Source: Gnetum montanum (lineage: Eukaryota; Streptophyta; Gnetopsida; Gnetales; Gnetaceae). From it: a stretch of 64,000 nt of DNA. Below are positions 1 to 11,712 of this stretch, piece by piece. Below the pieces are notes generated by a model, which saw only the letters and a program-made list of their open reading frames with translations, was not told the DNA's origin and ran no database searches. The DNA is taken from contig MNCI01036132.1 in assembly GCA_015680685.1 (NCBI GenBank), positions 620,138 to 684,137 on the forward strand. Reading direction: 5' to 3'. Numbering within the stretch: position 1 is the first letter of the stretch; each line of letters opens with the position of its first letter. Both the position numbers and the translations under genes were made by a program.

Positions 1-1776
1 TCAGACTGGGTATCTAACATTGTGATCGTGCCGAAGAAGACCGGGAGCATACGTATATGCATAGACTTCCGGGATTTGAACAAGGCCACAATTAAGGATA
101 ACTTCCCATTGCCGAGTATCGACCAGCTAGTGGATACAATAGCTGGGCATGCGCTTCTGTCCTTTATGGATGACTTTTCAGGCTATAACCAGATTCGCAT
201 TAACCCAGAACACCAGCTGACCACGACGTTCATGACACCCTGGGGCACCTTTTGCTACACCATGATGCCTTTTGGTCTGAAGAATGCCGGAGCAACGTAC
301 TAACAGGCCATGACATACATCTTCAGTGATTACCTCCTAGGAAAGCTGAATGATTACGTAGACGACATAGCTGTGAAGTCTTTGAAGTCGGAAAACCATT
401 CAGAGGACCTGGAGTTAGTCCTTAAAAGATGTTCCGCACACGAACTCCGGCTTAACCCAAAGAAGTGTGTATTCGGAGTCAAAACCGAACGCATGCTGGG
501 GTTTGTGGTATCAGAAACCGGCATACGAGTTGACCCTGATAAAGTCAAAGCCATTGTCGGGTTAACGCCTCCCATAGACCTCAAACAATTACATGGGTTG
601 CAGGGATGCTTACAGTTTATACGCCGATTCATTTCGCGGTTAACCGACAAGTTACACCCTATGCAATACTTGCTGAAAAAGGGGGTTAATTTCGAATGGA
701 CCGACGATTGCCAGCGTGCGTTTGACAGTTTAAAACAAGAACTGCAACACTTGTCGACGGTTTTCCCGCTGCAAAGGGATTTGCCTTTTTTCATTTACCT
801 CGCAACTTCGGACGTAGCAATAGCAGCGTTACTGTGTCAAAAAAGAGATGATGGGTCGGAAATGCCCATCTACTACTTAAGCCACGCTCTATGTGGGTAC
901 GAGACGAGATACAACGACATCGAGCATAATTGCTTAGCATTAGTTTTTACGCTTAAGAAATGTCGGCATTATCTTTTTCATAGTCAAGTTAACGTCATCT
1001 GTAAAAACAACATCTTTAGAGCCATTATGCATAGCTTATATGAGAGTAGTAAAATAGCTTGCTGGAAGGCTATCACGGCAGAATTCGACCTGCATTATAT
1101 TGGCCAATCATCCACGAAGGGCCAAGCGATAGCTGACCAGTTAATAACTTCACTGATTAACAATTACGCAACCATAGAGCCAGAGTTCCCGGACGAACAT
1201 GTACGCAGTCTAAGCCCTGTCTCGACAGGCCTCGAAGCAACGTTATATTTTGACGGAGCTTCAACTACCAGAGGCGGCAGTGCAGCCATTGTCCTTACGC
1301 TATCGCCTGAGGATGTGCGTCTACACGCTTATCGATTGACCTTCCCTTGTACGAACAATGTGGCAGAGTACGAGGGGCTCCTCAGGGGGTTACTAACTGC
1401 AGGTGAACTCGATGTGCAACACCTGGCGGTTAGGGGTGATTCGATGCTTGTCATAAATCAAATCACTGGAGTCTACACCTGCAAGGTTGTACATTTGCAG
1501 CCCTACTGCGATCAGGCTAAAGATCTTCTGAGGCGATTTACGACCTTCGACGCCCAACACGTCCCAAGGACTGACAACACGCTGGCCGACGCACTTGCCA
1601 CCCTGGCTTTACACATGCCTTCACACCTGCTTAACACCTACCCTGCATTGATTACAGACTGCGCAGACCCTGTCATTCAGATGGCGCAAATCTCCTCTCT
1701 TATCGAGGAAAGCACGCCTGAATGGTACGATAATATCAAAACTTATCTTTTGCAAGGTGAGCTGCCATCTACATGA
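1..1776 (+). pseudogene. Tat-lineage Ty3/gypsy pol (E8): reverse transcriptase and two RNase H domains
   Basis: Frame 1 is open from the window edge and reads as the fingers/palm of a gypsy reverse transcriptase (ICIDFRDLNKA, MPFGLKNAGATY). A TAA at 301-303 replaces the expected CAA, and the frame reopens to 1776. The catalytic YVDD is at 355-366. A first, gypsy-type RNase H follows (about 690-1060). It looks inactive, because the usual TDAS is ATSD and the later D is N (KNNIF). A second RNase H begins near 1235 with DGAS (Asp at 1252-1254), AEYEG (Glu at 1366-1368), RGDS and LADALA, so its acidic residues are all present. A second, archaeal-like RNase H after the first is a known hallmark of the Tat lineage. 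The TGA at 1774 ends the frame before integrase. The gag, protease and 5' LTR lie outside the window. Confidence 0.9.
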
Positions 1777-2964
1777 ACACGCGCATAGAAAGATGCAATC
1801 CGTAAGCGAGCTAGGCAATACGTCATCATCGGAGACAGCATTCTCTGTAAACGCTCCTTTGATGGCGTGTTGCTTACCTGCGTTGACAAAGACTAGGCGC
1901 AGCACATAGTCGGCGACGTTCACGAGGGACTGTGTGGTGGCCACGTAGCACCAAGGGCTATGGTCCTAAAAATCCGACGCTTAGGATACTACTGGCCACA
2001 CATAGAATGAGACTACCTGACAAAGGTCAAAACCTATGATACATGCCAACGTCACGCAAACCTCATCCACGTGTCACCCACAGAATTGCATACGACACAG
2101 ATAACATGGCCATTTCAGCGATGGGGACTGGACATCATAGGACGCATCACGCCAAAATCTTCTGCAGGGCATAGCTTCATTATTACCGCTACTGAGTACT
2201 TTACGAAGTGGGTATAAGCTGTCCCCCTACGGAAAATCCCATCCCAACAGGTTTGCCATTTTATCTTGGACAACATCGTAACCCAATTTGGCCCCCCGAT
2301 GACCATTGTGACCGACAATGGGCCACAGTTTAGTAGCGTGGATACCAAATCCTTCTGTGACAACCTAGGCATTAGATAGTCTTTTTCCTCTCCTTATTAC
2401 CCGCAGGTGAATGGTCAAGCTGAAGCATCAAACAAAATAGTCATCAATTTGTTCAAGAAAATGCTCGACAGCAACAAAAGGCGGTGGCACGAACAGATCC
2501 TCTATGTGCTATGGGCATATCGTACTACGTATAGGACAACTACGGGTAGTACGCCCTATGGCCTGGTTTACAGATCTGAAGCAGTGCTACCTCTTGAATT
2601 GCAAATTCCTTCTCTGAGAATGGTCCTCTCCACCATTATAAATGAGGCTCAACACACAGAGGCTCGGATAATGGATTTGGATTCAGTAGAAGAGAAGCGG
2701 ATACAGGCTCTTGATGCGATTGAGAAGTATCAGGACAAACAGCGCCAGAAACATCGCCACAACCTTCAACAGCGCCTGATCAAGAAAGGAAATCTTGTTC
2801 TCAAGGCTGTGCGTGAACCAGTGGGCAAGTTCTCTGCAAACTGGGAAGGCCCTTTCTTGGTGATCAACGCATATGGCAACGGAGCGTTCAAATTAGCAGA
2901 CGTTAATGGCAACGAATTAGCAAACCCTGTAAATCACATATACTTGAAGCGGTATTTCATCTAG
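1777..2964 (+). pseudogene. Tat-lineage integrase (E8), broken by stops
   Basis: This continues the pol above. It contains a Cys pair (TCQRH) of the zinc-binding N-terminal domain, a catalytic core with Asp at 2131-2133 (GLDIIG), Asp at 2314-2316 (TDNGPQF) and Glu at 2422-2424 (NGQAEASN), which is D-35-E spacing, and a C-terminal domain ending at a TAG at 2962-2964. In-frame stops in the core include TAA near 2216 and TAG near 2377. The last 185 codons (2407-2964) are intact and include the WAYRTT and NWEGPF blocks usual for gypsy integrases. The element is dead as it stands but not old enough to have lost its domain order. Confidence 0.9.
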
Positions 2965-2975
2965 CAGCATCTACG

Positions 2976-3510
2976 GTGTCGACAGCAGGTATGGCATTAC
3001 TCGTCTGCTATGACGTAAAATTGACATCACTCGTCCGCTATGATGTAAAACTGGCACTGATCGTCCGCTACGACGTAAAACTGGCATCACTCGTCCGCTA
3101 CGATGTAAAACTGGCACTGATCGTCCGCTACGACGTAAAACTGGCATGCCTTGCACGCGTCCGCCACGACGTTAAACTGGCAAGTGGTAACTGTCTGCTA
3201 CGACGTAAAACTGGCACTGTTGTACAGGTCTGCCAAGACGAAAAACTAGCATCTTTTGCACACGTCCGCCACGACGCTAAACTGGCAGAGGTAAATAGCC
3301 GTCTGCTGAGACGTAAAACTAGCACAGCTCTGTCCCTGGGTCATGACGTGAAACTGACATCCACAGCATGATCTGCTGAGACCATAAACCAGTCTTACCA
3401 CCGTCCGCTACGACGTAAAACTAGCGCTTCTCGGTCTGCCCGGACTTTAAACTGGGACCATGGTCTGCTGAGACTTAAAACCAGTAATACCAGTCTACCA
3501 GGACTTAAGA
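2976..3510 (+). repeat. 30-bp tandem repeat between integrase and 3' LTR of E8
   Basis: This is a direct tandem array with a unit near CGTCCGCTACGACGTAAAAC followed by TGGCA and a variable four to five bases. The first five units (to about 3150) are almost exactly 30 bp. Later units are longer and degenerate and end in the ACTTAAGACTGGGG block that abuts the LTR. Because 30 is a multiple of three, the array leaves an open frame (2976-3371) of repeated RYDVKLA, which I regard as a by-product. Tandem repeats in the 3' untranslated region are known for Tat/Ogre elements, where they can seed satellites. Confidence 0.9.
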
Positions 3511-4868
3511 CTGGGGTGTACAAATCACCGCCATGTCCAAGCGAGCGTGATCATTCTTGTACAGCTACACAACAGACGGGGTGGGATACTGAAATAGTCC
3601 CAGTGTCGCCACCCCATCGGCATCCTACTGATTCCTCGGATAAGCAAAGAGGCATCTAACTGATCCCTCGGAGATGCCGCCACCGCACCCGCCGCAGTGG
3701 TGCCACCTCTGAGAGTTTAGCCTCACTAGTTGGAGCCCCGACGAAATCCTCGTCGACAATGGCCCTGGGTGTCTTCGCCCATCATCGCTATCGGACGCCG
3801 GCCTCGCAAATTCATCTGGCCGGTTCCTAGCGCAACCAGTTAGCTACGCTGTGTCTGATGCCTTTTGGCGAAGATATGCAACGCCAAATCATCAGGATTG
3901 GCGGCTCTGCCCGTGTGCTCCGGCTCCGTCTTTACAGCCCATTGGCTCTATCTAACATCAGATAGCGTTGGTTTCAAGAAAATCTCGCCCTCGGTTCATC
4001 AGCAATGGTGTCCTCTGTTTTCTTTTGTGGTTGCAGGTTACCTGCCTTGGAGGATGTCGTCCAAAGGTGCATTCCATCTGAGCGGTGAAGTACAACAGCG
4101 TGTTGAAATGGCTACTCAGGTTTGCCCAACCACTTAGCTCTGCACATCTACACCTCGCACAATCTTACCCTTAACTCTTGTTTTCCTCCATCCCCACCAC
4201 CCAGTTCCCATACGCAAAACTTACATACGCAAGTATTCATCTTGCCGCATTCACGCTAGCAGAGACATCGCAGAAAGTGATGCGCAACGCTCCATTTGCA
4301 TGCATTCCTGCTATAATCGGTAACAGAGAAACCTCAGGCTGACGCGCTACGCTCATCTGAAAGCATTCCTGTTAACCACGTATTTCGTACCCCTACCATC
4401 CATAATGCATTTCGCATCTTCCACGAACCTGTTTCCAGCTATATCCCTTTATCTCCCATACCTGCCAGTCTTGCTCTTCCATGTTGACAGGGCAATACTT
4501 GAGTAGCCATGGATGAACACTGTTCTTGCGTTGCCAATTCGGTGTTTCGCATTCTTTGTCGACATCTTTCGGGTAAGCCCTCCAACCATCAACAAAGAGG
4601 GGCCATTGAAACACTGTGAAAAATTACGGGTCGGCCTCAGGCAAAGATTCGCAATTCAAGCGAGAGGGCGCTCCAGCTTGGTTCCAGGACAAGTTTATGC
4701 TCTATTACGCATGGCAGCGTAATGAGTGTAATAAGCTCCAAAATAGTCAAAGGATGAATCTAGAGAAGCGCAACAGTTTGACGCTTTTCCTCGCGGCGCA
4801 TGAATAACTTGTTTTTACGCTCGTTACACGGCGGTGCGTACCATTGCGTATGTTATCATTCAAGTTGC

Positions 4869-5062
4869 ACATTGTTTTACGCTTCATTACGCACAGCTGC
4901 GTAGTGAGCGTAAGGCATACATTGTTTACGCTTCATTACGCACAGCTGCGAAGTAAGCGTAACTTATACATTGCTTACGCTTCATTACGCACAGCTGCGT
5001 AGTGAGCGTAAGTTGCCCATTGTTTACGCTTTGTCGCGCGCAGCTGCGTAGTGAGCGTAAAG
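4869..5062. repeat. Four near-palindromic hairpin repeats in the E8 LTR
   Basis: Four copies, spaced 48-53 bp, of a unit beginning TTACGCTTCATTACGCACAG and ending CTGCGTAGTGAGCGTAA. The halves are inverted copies of each other around CAGCTG, so each unit could fold into a long hairpin. Looser TTACGC/GCGTAA words continue on both sides (4800-5210). The array lies 250-440 bp upstream of the LTR TATA box, in U3. Confidence 0.85.
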
Positions 5063-5307
5063 CAACTCTGAGCTTATTGTTTTTACACCAAATTACGCTC
5101 ATACACGCAATGCAACGTGAATGAGTGTAATACAGCCTGAAAGCAATTAAAGCACGCTCAGCATGTGCCTACTCTTCACACGCACAACACGCAAACAAGC
5201 GTGTTGTGCGTAGTCACAGTCTGACTTAAAAGATCATGCCAGCAGGACCCGCAATATCTGGGACCCACACCATCAAGTTTGCGCCTTTTCCATGAAGCGT
5301 CGTGGCC

Positions 5308-5315
5308 TATAAATA
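5308..5315 (+). promoter_or_regulatory. TATA box of the E8 LTR
   Basis: TATAAATA in a GC-richer setting (GGCCTATAAATACC), placed in the LTR as expected for the U3/R junction. Transcription would start about 30 bp downstream. Confidence 0.7.
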
Positions 5316-6729
5316 CCTCGGTTGACAAAGATACAGGGGTTGGCAAAAATTAGAGAAGCAAAAAGCATATTTCTGAGCACCAGAGCACTTAGCACTTTGG
5401 AGCAGAGATATAGAGAACAGCGCTTTGGCAATCGTGGACATCATCACCTTACAACCGAAGCAGAGTACATTTCGATTTGAGCACCGGTGACAGGAGTAAT
5501 CTTTCTGCTGAAAAGACTCTATCAATCAGAAACAGTTGATCGGTAGACGTCAAAGCTTGGCCTGCCTTGCATCTCAGCTTTAGCCCACGAGGTAGATCAG
5601 ACTTCTGTTTAGACCGTTTGCTTGTTTTTTTGTGCTTGTTTCACATCCTGTAATCGGGGTTTCCCCAATGTAATTTCTCATACGAAATATACATTTGTAA
5701 GTCAAAGCACAGATCTTGAAGCTTCAAGCTTCTCTTGTGCCAACCTCCTTTCATCGTGTTTAGCATTATCACCGTTGCAATCGTTTTTCCCCTTGCTTTA
5801 CAGTCCCTCGAATCAGATCGCTTTCTTTTATGCACTTTGCATTGTTTTACTGACCCGTAAGTCCCTGTCTGATCGACAAGACCGTTCAGGGCGCCATGGA
5901 TTCGCTTTCCCCAGCATAGCCCTCGCGTGGATCCGTGGCTAAAACTGTGTACGCCGAAATCTCGGTCGGTATTTCCAGCTGCCGATGTTTTCTGTCGTTA
6001 CAGTGGTAGATTCCAAACTTGATACATATCTTGCAATCTTAGGTTCATTCCTGATCTAGAATTGAGTAGAGCGTTGCATGGTTTCTAACCTCCTACTTAA
6101 AGGTATACCAAGGGACTTCTTGGATCTATTAATTCTTAAGGAAGTGCTCCTACCTTGATCCAATGGGTAATGGTCTATGTCAACATGACAATTGTCACAT
6201 TTGCATTGGATGATGATGGAAGCTTCCTATTCCTTGAAGAATTAGATGTGGATGGAGCGAAAGTAGATGTGTTCCCCTTCCTTTGAACCTTTTTGGAACT
6301 CATTCTAAAGAACAATCATTTCCTGGATTTTGGTTCATGCATGATTGCCTCCTCTTGCTTGTTAACTACCCTAGTTGCATTCTTCTATTGAGGTTGTGAC
6401 TATAGTTCTCCCTACATTACAAGTGGTGGTACAAGTGATAAAGTATTAGGAGGTTTACTTAATGAACCAAGTGGTTATGGACGCATGTATAGAATGGAAT
6501 CTATCCTTGGAGGTGTTGGCTTGTGGTATTCTAGTGGGTAATATTAAGGAGTCTAAACTACTAGGTTTCCTAGAGAAATCAAACATTGGACATCGTATAA
6601 AAAAAGGCTTCATTGCCAATATGGGTATTGCTATTATGGTGGTGGCATCATCCGTGATTATTGCCACTGCTGATGATACTACTTCTATGGCTGCAAATAA
6701 GCTCCATTGAGATAATAGGCTAGTTGGAA

Positions 6730-8541
6730 GGTCTACTGGTAGTTACCTTGAGGATAAGGTAATCGTTTAAGTATTTTCTTCTTAATGAATCTTAGATTCA
6801 GTGCATATGCCCCCATTTCTTGCAAATGTGCCATGACAGGGTAGCATCCCTTAAGGTGGTCATACTGACACATAATACATCCTTCCTCCTCATCTAAGCT
6901 TGTATCTAAACATTTGGTCACTGAAGCTACCTTTCCATTCTATCTGAAATCTCTTTTCTTCTTTTTCTTCTTGCCTTTGCTAAGGCCTACTCAGTTCTTT
7001 TGTCCATAATTTTAGAGCTATGGTAAATTTTTCGTCCATCAAATCCCACATATTTTCTACCTTGGCTACAATATCAATAATAGATTTCTAAATAGGTAGT
7101 GTCTTTTTCTATATTACCACATCAAAGGCTTTCTCTTCTTGTTGATCACACACTTGTACATCTCTCTTTCTAATAGATGGATCTCTATTGTACTCCTCAA
7201 CTAATTCTATCTTCTTTAGTTCATCTTCTTCTTTTGCCACTTGATCAATGAGTCTTTGGATGCAATGGACAATCATTCCAAAAAATCTTCCTCAGGCATA
7301 AACCCCAAGTATTTCCCTAATTTTATTTTATAACCCATCAACAATGTGTCTAAGCTACTCCCTTTGGGAAAATCTATGGCCTAGGCACATATGTAGAATT
7401 GAATAGTATCTACCCATTGCCACATTAATGGATTCATGGGTTCCTTGATTCTAGCCCTAGATTTGTTTCCTAAGATTGGACACCCAAGAGTAGGTTTCAT
7501 ATTTGTTATTAAAAAGTTCAAGCATGGTACTCCATCTTCTAATTGATTTAGGTTTCAACGGTCTATACCAACTTTCTACCTCCTTAGTGAGTGTTTGAGG
7601 GAACAACATAATTTTTTACTAGTCACTTTATGTTTTGTAGGACGTAGGCATCATAAAATGCTTAAATATGGTGTTGTGGATCTATGTTGCATTCACCTTC
7701 AAATTTGGGCATGTTTTTCATATCTAGTCGCTTAATGAGGTTTTCCCTTATGTGCTTAGTTAGAATATAGATAGCTTTCCTTATATTTATCATGCTACAA
7801 CTTGTCAACAAGGGTTCTTCATGCTCATAGGGTTCATATACTCTATTGTAGTGGTGCCCCCTTTACTACTCATACCTCTCTCTTTCTTTATGAATATCTC
7901 TATTTCTTTGTGGCTCATGCTGCTCATCTTCTTCATCAAAGTGTCTTAAGCAATAATCATGTCAATCATGAGTTTGACATCTTTCCTTATCATGCTCTCT
8001 ATACTTGTGTTCCCTTATATCAGAGTCCACTGATGATCATAAGGATGAAGATGAAGTAGTGGGAAAATGGTGCTGGCTAGTTATCCTTCTGTGACCTTGG
8101 TATTCTTCCTTTCGCAATCTAGTATAAGCTCTTAGCCTTAAGTCCTACTTGTACCTAGAGTTTGTTTCTTCTCTTCTGGATGTCTTTGCTAAGGCTAAAT
8201 GTAGTTGTAGCCTGACAAGTTCTTCTAATCAAATAACAAGCCTTTGAGAATGGACTTCATGATCCTAGTGGATTTTCTTTGCCACAAATGCATCACCATC
8301 AAGTTCTTCTAGGACAACGAGAGAGTTAATATGCTTTCCCTTGTTGTGTGTATGTTTGGTCTCCACAGCAGCATCTCTTTTCACTTGTACCTCTGTGGGT
8401 TGGTAGGGTCTTGTCATGTGTTTGGTCACATGGTACCCTTCTTACACATGGCTCAAATTGATTTCCCTTAAAGCTATTTAAATCATTATGGGAATTGAAC
8501 ACTCTATAGGTAGAACAATGTTTCCCTATAAGTCTCTTCAT
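6730..8541 (-). pseudogene. gag of E7 (decayed)
   Basis: Starts at an ATG at 8541 that aligns with the gag starts of E6 and E1. The order is the same as in the other copies: N-terminal region, Ser/Asp-rich spacer (about 7800-8060 on the complement), then the capsid-like block, which is recognisable on the complement around 7500-7620 (Trp-Tyr-rich segment and CPxHG-type region). It ends with the Cys/His motif CIMCQYDHLKGC at 6879-6844, then PYPQGN. There are many frameshifts and stops. It is the structural protein of a retrotransposon and cannot be made from this copy. Confidence 0.75.
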
Positions 8542-8700
8542 CTTAACTACCTATCTTGATGAAAGATGAAGGTGAAATTAAGATTGTAAGGATAGTTATG
8601 AGAGTATGAGATTTCTAGTTGCATGGGCATACTCTAGTCTTCATCATCATTGGTTCAGTCATTGCTTCTCTTTATCTCTTTGGTATCAAAATGATGCCAA

Positions 8701-9548
8701 TGGTGAGTGTTGCAATATCCCAATAATCTACCATACAAGTCACAAGTGCTAGCATGTGACTAAATCGTAATCCATGGATGTGTAATGTTATTATGCTAGT
8801 AATTGAGTTTGAGTTCAAAATCACTGTCTTCCCATCTTGATACAAGTGTATGGCTTAGCTCGCAATGAGGTGTATGATTACTGATGTTGTTTTGACCACT
8901 AATTCTCCTAATCATAAAAATGGTAAAAATGAATATTAAATTCTAAGTTTAAAAAACAACAAAAAAGTAAATCTACTCTATCCTAGAGTGATGGACATCT
9001 GTTCCTAGTCTATTGCTCACGTCTTGGACTCGTGCAGCTATCACTAGGATTACCAAGTGGAATTACTACTAGGCAAGCCAAGCAATGCCATTACTGGGTT
9101 ACCAAATAGTTACAATTAATGTGCAAAACTAGTTGTATCCATACAACTTACTAACAAAGAAGTAAAGTAGAGTACTTGGAAAAGTAGAGGATTAACTAAA
9201 ACGAGGAAATTATTCTAAGTAAACATAAAGAAAACTAAATGATGCTGCAATGATGAAAAATAATTTCAATCTTTATTACCATGCATAAACTATATCCAAG
9301 TATAATTTACTTAAATAAAAACTCCAATCAACTATCTAACATCACACTGTAGACATTCACTCTCTAGTACAACTATGGAACAAAACTACAAGAGATTGGG
9401 TAAGGTGTTGAATCAAAATTTATTGGATTATGTGCCCAAGTGTCATATTTATAAGGTTGAAAACATCCTAAGACATCGTATCAATGATAACGTAGCATGG
9501 ATGATGAACTTATTGATAAGACGTCATTGCTATGATGTCATTACATGT
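8701..9548 (-). repeat. 5' LTR of E7
   Basis: The left edge TGGTGAGTG is a diverged form of the TGATGAGTGG edge seen on the other minus-strand LTRs. The LTR body aligns with that of E1 (11934-12924), including the stretch equivalent to GGCATATGATTCTTA. A complement TATA (ATATTTATAAGG on the plus strand, near 9447) is present. The right edge at about 9548 is set by where similarity to the third ORF begins. Confidence 0.65.
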
Positions 9549-9901
9549 CAAAATTTGACTTTATTAGTGAGGGGGTATCTGTCTTAGTCATGCAATACAA
9601 AGGCTAGGAAATAACAATGGAGGTGGTAGTTGAAGCCCTAAATGCTCCTACGGTGTCAATGCCTAACATTGCCACCATGGTGAACATCTGTGCATTTGTA
9701 GGAGTAGCGAGTGGTCAGATGAATAGTGCCCAACATAAGGAACTATTAGAACAATTAGTTGGAATTGGGTAACTACTTTTGGAGATCTTCAATCCCTTGA
9801 ATGAAATCATTGTGAACCAATCACAATTGCTTAAGACAAGGGGTAAATTATTAATTGCCAACACAAACTAAAGGAGCTCATTGCCACCAATTGATAATTG
9901 G
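9549..9901 (+). pseudogene. Fragment of a third ORF (same as in E9)
   Basis: On the plus strand, about 115 codons with one stop align throughout with the minus strand of 55790-56160 (for example EVVVEALNAP, the HKEL and LLKTRGKLLIA blocks). No known domain is recognised. The fragment is bounded on the left by the E7 LTR and on the right by the E6 LTR, which enters just after TTGG, so both elements inserted into an older element carrying this ORF. Confidence 0.65.
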
Positions 9902-10803
9902 TGATGAAGCATCAAAGTGTTGCATCGACGTGGGCTTGTTGACTGGTCCCCGTCAACACGACCTTGTCGACATGGTGTTCCCCATCGATGGGGCCATGTC
10001 AACGTAGTGTTTGCTGCATTTATGGGGCCCCTTCAATGTAGCTCCACAATAAAGTCTATAAATATGGGTGCTCCTGCTGTGTATTAAAATTCTTTGGTCA
10101 ATAGAGTAGCTGAACTCTTACAATTTTATTTTGTAGTCTTAGAGAACAATCAGTGAGTGCCCGTAGTGTGGATCTGAGTTAGTTGTACAGAGTCTTATTC
10201 AAGTGGAAATGTACCTAGACACATTTCATGAACAACAATAAGATCAAAATTAATTCTTATTCATTACAGCACTTTGACTTAGATCAATTTACTTTCTATG
10301 TAATTTATGTTTCATGTACTTAGTTAATATTTATGTTTCCATCCATATTAATGAATTGAAAAAATAAACACAATCAGTTTCAAGCGTAAACACATATTCC
10401 CTTGGTAACCCTCGAAATGTTAGTATTTGGTTCACCTAGTAGCATAGCACTTGGTAATCCCAGTAGTGGATATGTGGGTTTAGGATGTGTATGGTAAGTT
10501 GGGAATGGATACTCATCACTCGTAGGCTAGTTTAGACTTTACTTTTTGTTGTTATTTAGTTTAAATAATTGATTTCTTTATTATCCTTAGGAGTAGCATA
10601 AGGTCGAAACAACATCAAGAATCATATGCCTCACTTTGGACTAAACCATATGTGACAAAGCTACCACTAGTCTAAGTGGGAAGACAATCAAGGCATAACA
10701 ATCTAGATGTCACAACTAGTCCCATCCATGAAATTCAACCAAATCATTCATGACCACTTGTGATTTGTATGCTTGGGCATAGGGGGTACATCATCACTCA
10801 TCA
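9902..10803 (+). repeat. 5' LTR of E6
   Basis: Starts TGATGAAGC and ends ACTCATCA, directly followed by a primer binding site. TATAAATA at 10057-10064. U3 contains GTCGAC/ATCGACG words as in the E1 LTR. The presumed left target-site copy is ATTGG (9897-9901). The right partner is lost because the element is truncated. Confidence 0.85.
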
Positions 10804-10804
10804 T

Positions 10805-10822
10805 TGGCACCATTGCTAGGGA
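10805..10822 (+). other. Primer binding site of E6 (tRNA-Asp)
   Basis: TGGCACCATTGCTAGGGA, two bases after the LTR end. It matches the complement of the plant tRNA-Asp 3' end (TGGCGCCGTTGCCGGGGA) at 14 of 18 positions. All four differences are transitions. Confidence 0.8.
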
Positions 10823-10928
10823 CAGTGGTAGTTATCTAGATTAGTTATATCATACACTATCATTATAAATGCATTAATGATTTATCTTTCAAAAAATATT
10901 AAATCACACACATCATTAACTAACAATA

Positions 10929-11712
10929 ATGTCTCTTTTACAAGGAAGTGATGATGCATCATATGAAGAGAACATTCATTGGAGAACTAATGAGATATAT
11001 ATTAAAGAAAATTGGAGTGACCAACCTCATGTAGGGGTTTCATATGTTTATAACCACCCTAATTACACTCAAGGACTACATTTACCTAATGCAAACAAGC
11101 CTAGAGGAGATGAAGTAAGTCTTAGACCAAGGGAGGCCTTAAGCCCTATGACCTCATCAAAACCTAAAAAAGATACATCAAGGGACCATAGGGAACACTA
11201 TAGAAGCCATGGTGACTCTCCCAATTCCTCATCTTTATCTTCCTCTGCAACATCTAGTTTTGATGAAGATGAACGTAGGTATAGAGATTGAGCTCCACTA
11301 TGGAGTCAAAATAAGGATAGAAATCAAACCTAAGGGCAAAATCAAAGACATCAAAATGAACATAGACAAAATTATCACAATTAGACAAATAGAAATAGAA
11401 ATTTTCACCACAACATGTTTGATGATAGTGAACCATTATTGGCCATTAAGAGCATGACACAAATTACAAAGGTAATTAAAATACCCCACAGGCATCACAA
11501 GGAAATTCTCATCAAAAGGCTTGATATGAATAACATCCCTAAATTTTCAGGAGGCTACAATTCTAATCCATAACATCATTTGCAAGACTTCCATGATGCC
11601 TACATTTTATAGAACATTGAAAGTGGATGGTAAAAGCTTAAGCTCTTTCCTAGGACACTAATAAACAAAGCCAAAGTATGGTATAGATCGTTGAAACCCA
11701 ATTCAATCCATT
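10929..11712 (+). pseudogene. gag of E6, truncated
   Basis: ATG at 10929 opens 120 codons (MSLLQGSDDASYEENIHW), running into an Arg/Ser-rich stretch with SPNSSSLSSSATSS and DEDERRYRD. It continues with frameshifts through FDDGEPLLAIKSMTQ and NPNSIH-like blocks, then stops abruptly at about 11712, where copia sequence of opposite orientation begins. The segment is nearly collinear with the gag of E1 on the opposite strand. Confidence 0.8.

Larger units (their letters stand above)
3517..6002 (+). repeat. 3' LTR of the Tat element E8
   Basis: The right end (GTTACA at 6002) is exact: from 6003 on, the sequence is protease DNA of the neighbouring element E7, so 6002/6003 is an insertion boundary. 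The proposed left end, TGTACAAATC after an ACTGGGG tract, gives TGTA...TACA-like termini, though TTACA is what is seen at the end. A start near 3593, after the GACGGGGTGGGA tract, is the alternative. The LTR holds hairpin repeats (4869-5062) and a TATA box (5308-5315). The matching 5' LTR lies left of the window. Small open frames inside it look like chance. Confidence 0.7.
6003..9548 (-). mobile_element. E7: minus-strand Athila-like element, 5' part only
   Basis: Read on the minus strand this is: 5' LTR (9548 to 8701), gag (8541 to about 6730), a Pro/Gln-rich post-gag segment (about 6710 to 6400), then the protease region (6170 to 6003). The post-gag and protease segments are recognised by alignment to the same regions of E2 and E4. 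The protease is cut at 6003 by insertion of E8. The rest of E7 is not in the window. The expected tRNA-Asp primer site next to the LTR (8683-8700) is heavily altered. Confidence 0.75.

Noticed and set aside
354-794. 146-codon ORF on the minus strand
   Set aside because: A shadow of the reverse transcriptase frame on the plus strand.
2976-3371. 131-codon ORF of RYDVKLA repeats, and mirrored frames on the other strand
   Set aside because: A by-product of a 30-bp tandem repeat in an untranslated region.
2976-3510. CRISPR-like array
   Set aside because: There are no unique spacers of constant size, the units are contiguous, and the setting is a plant retrotransposon.
3593-3600. Alternative start of the E8 LTR after a GACGGGGTGGGA tract
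   Set aside because: TGTACAAATC at 3517 directly follows the end of the repeat array and pairs better with the TTACA end, but without the 5' LTR this stays open.
8683-8700. A different tRNA primer site for E7 (TTGGCATCATTTTGATACCA on the minus strand)
   Set aside because: It is more likely a decayed tRNA-Asp site, since no good match to another plant tRNA end is apparent.
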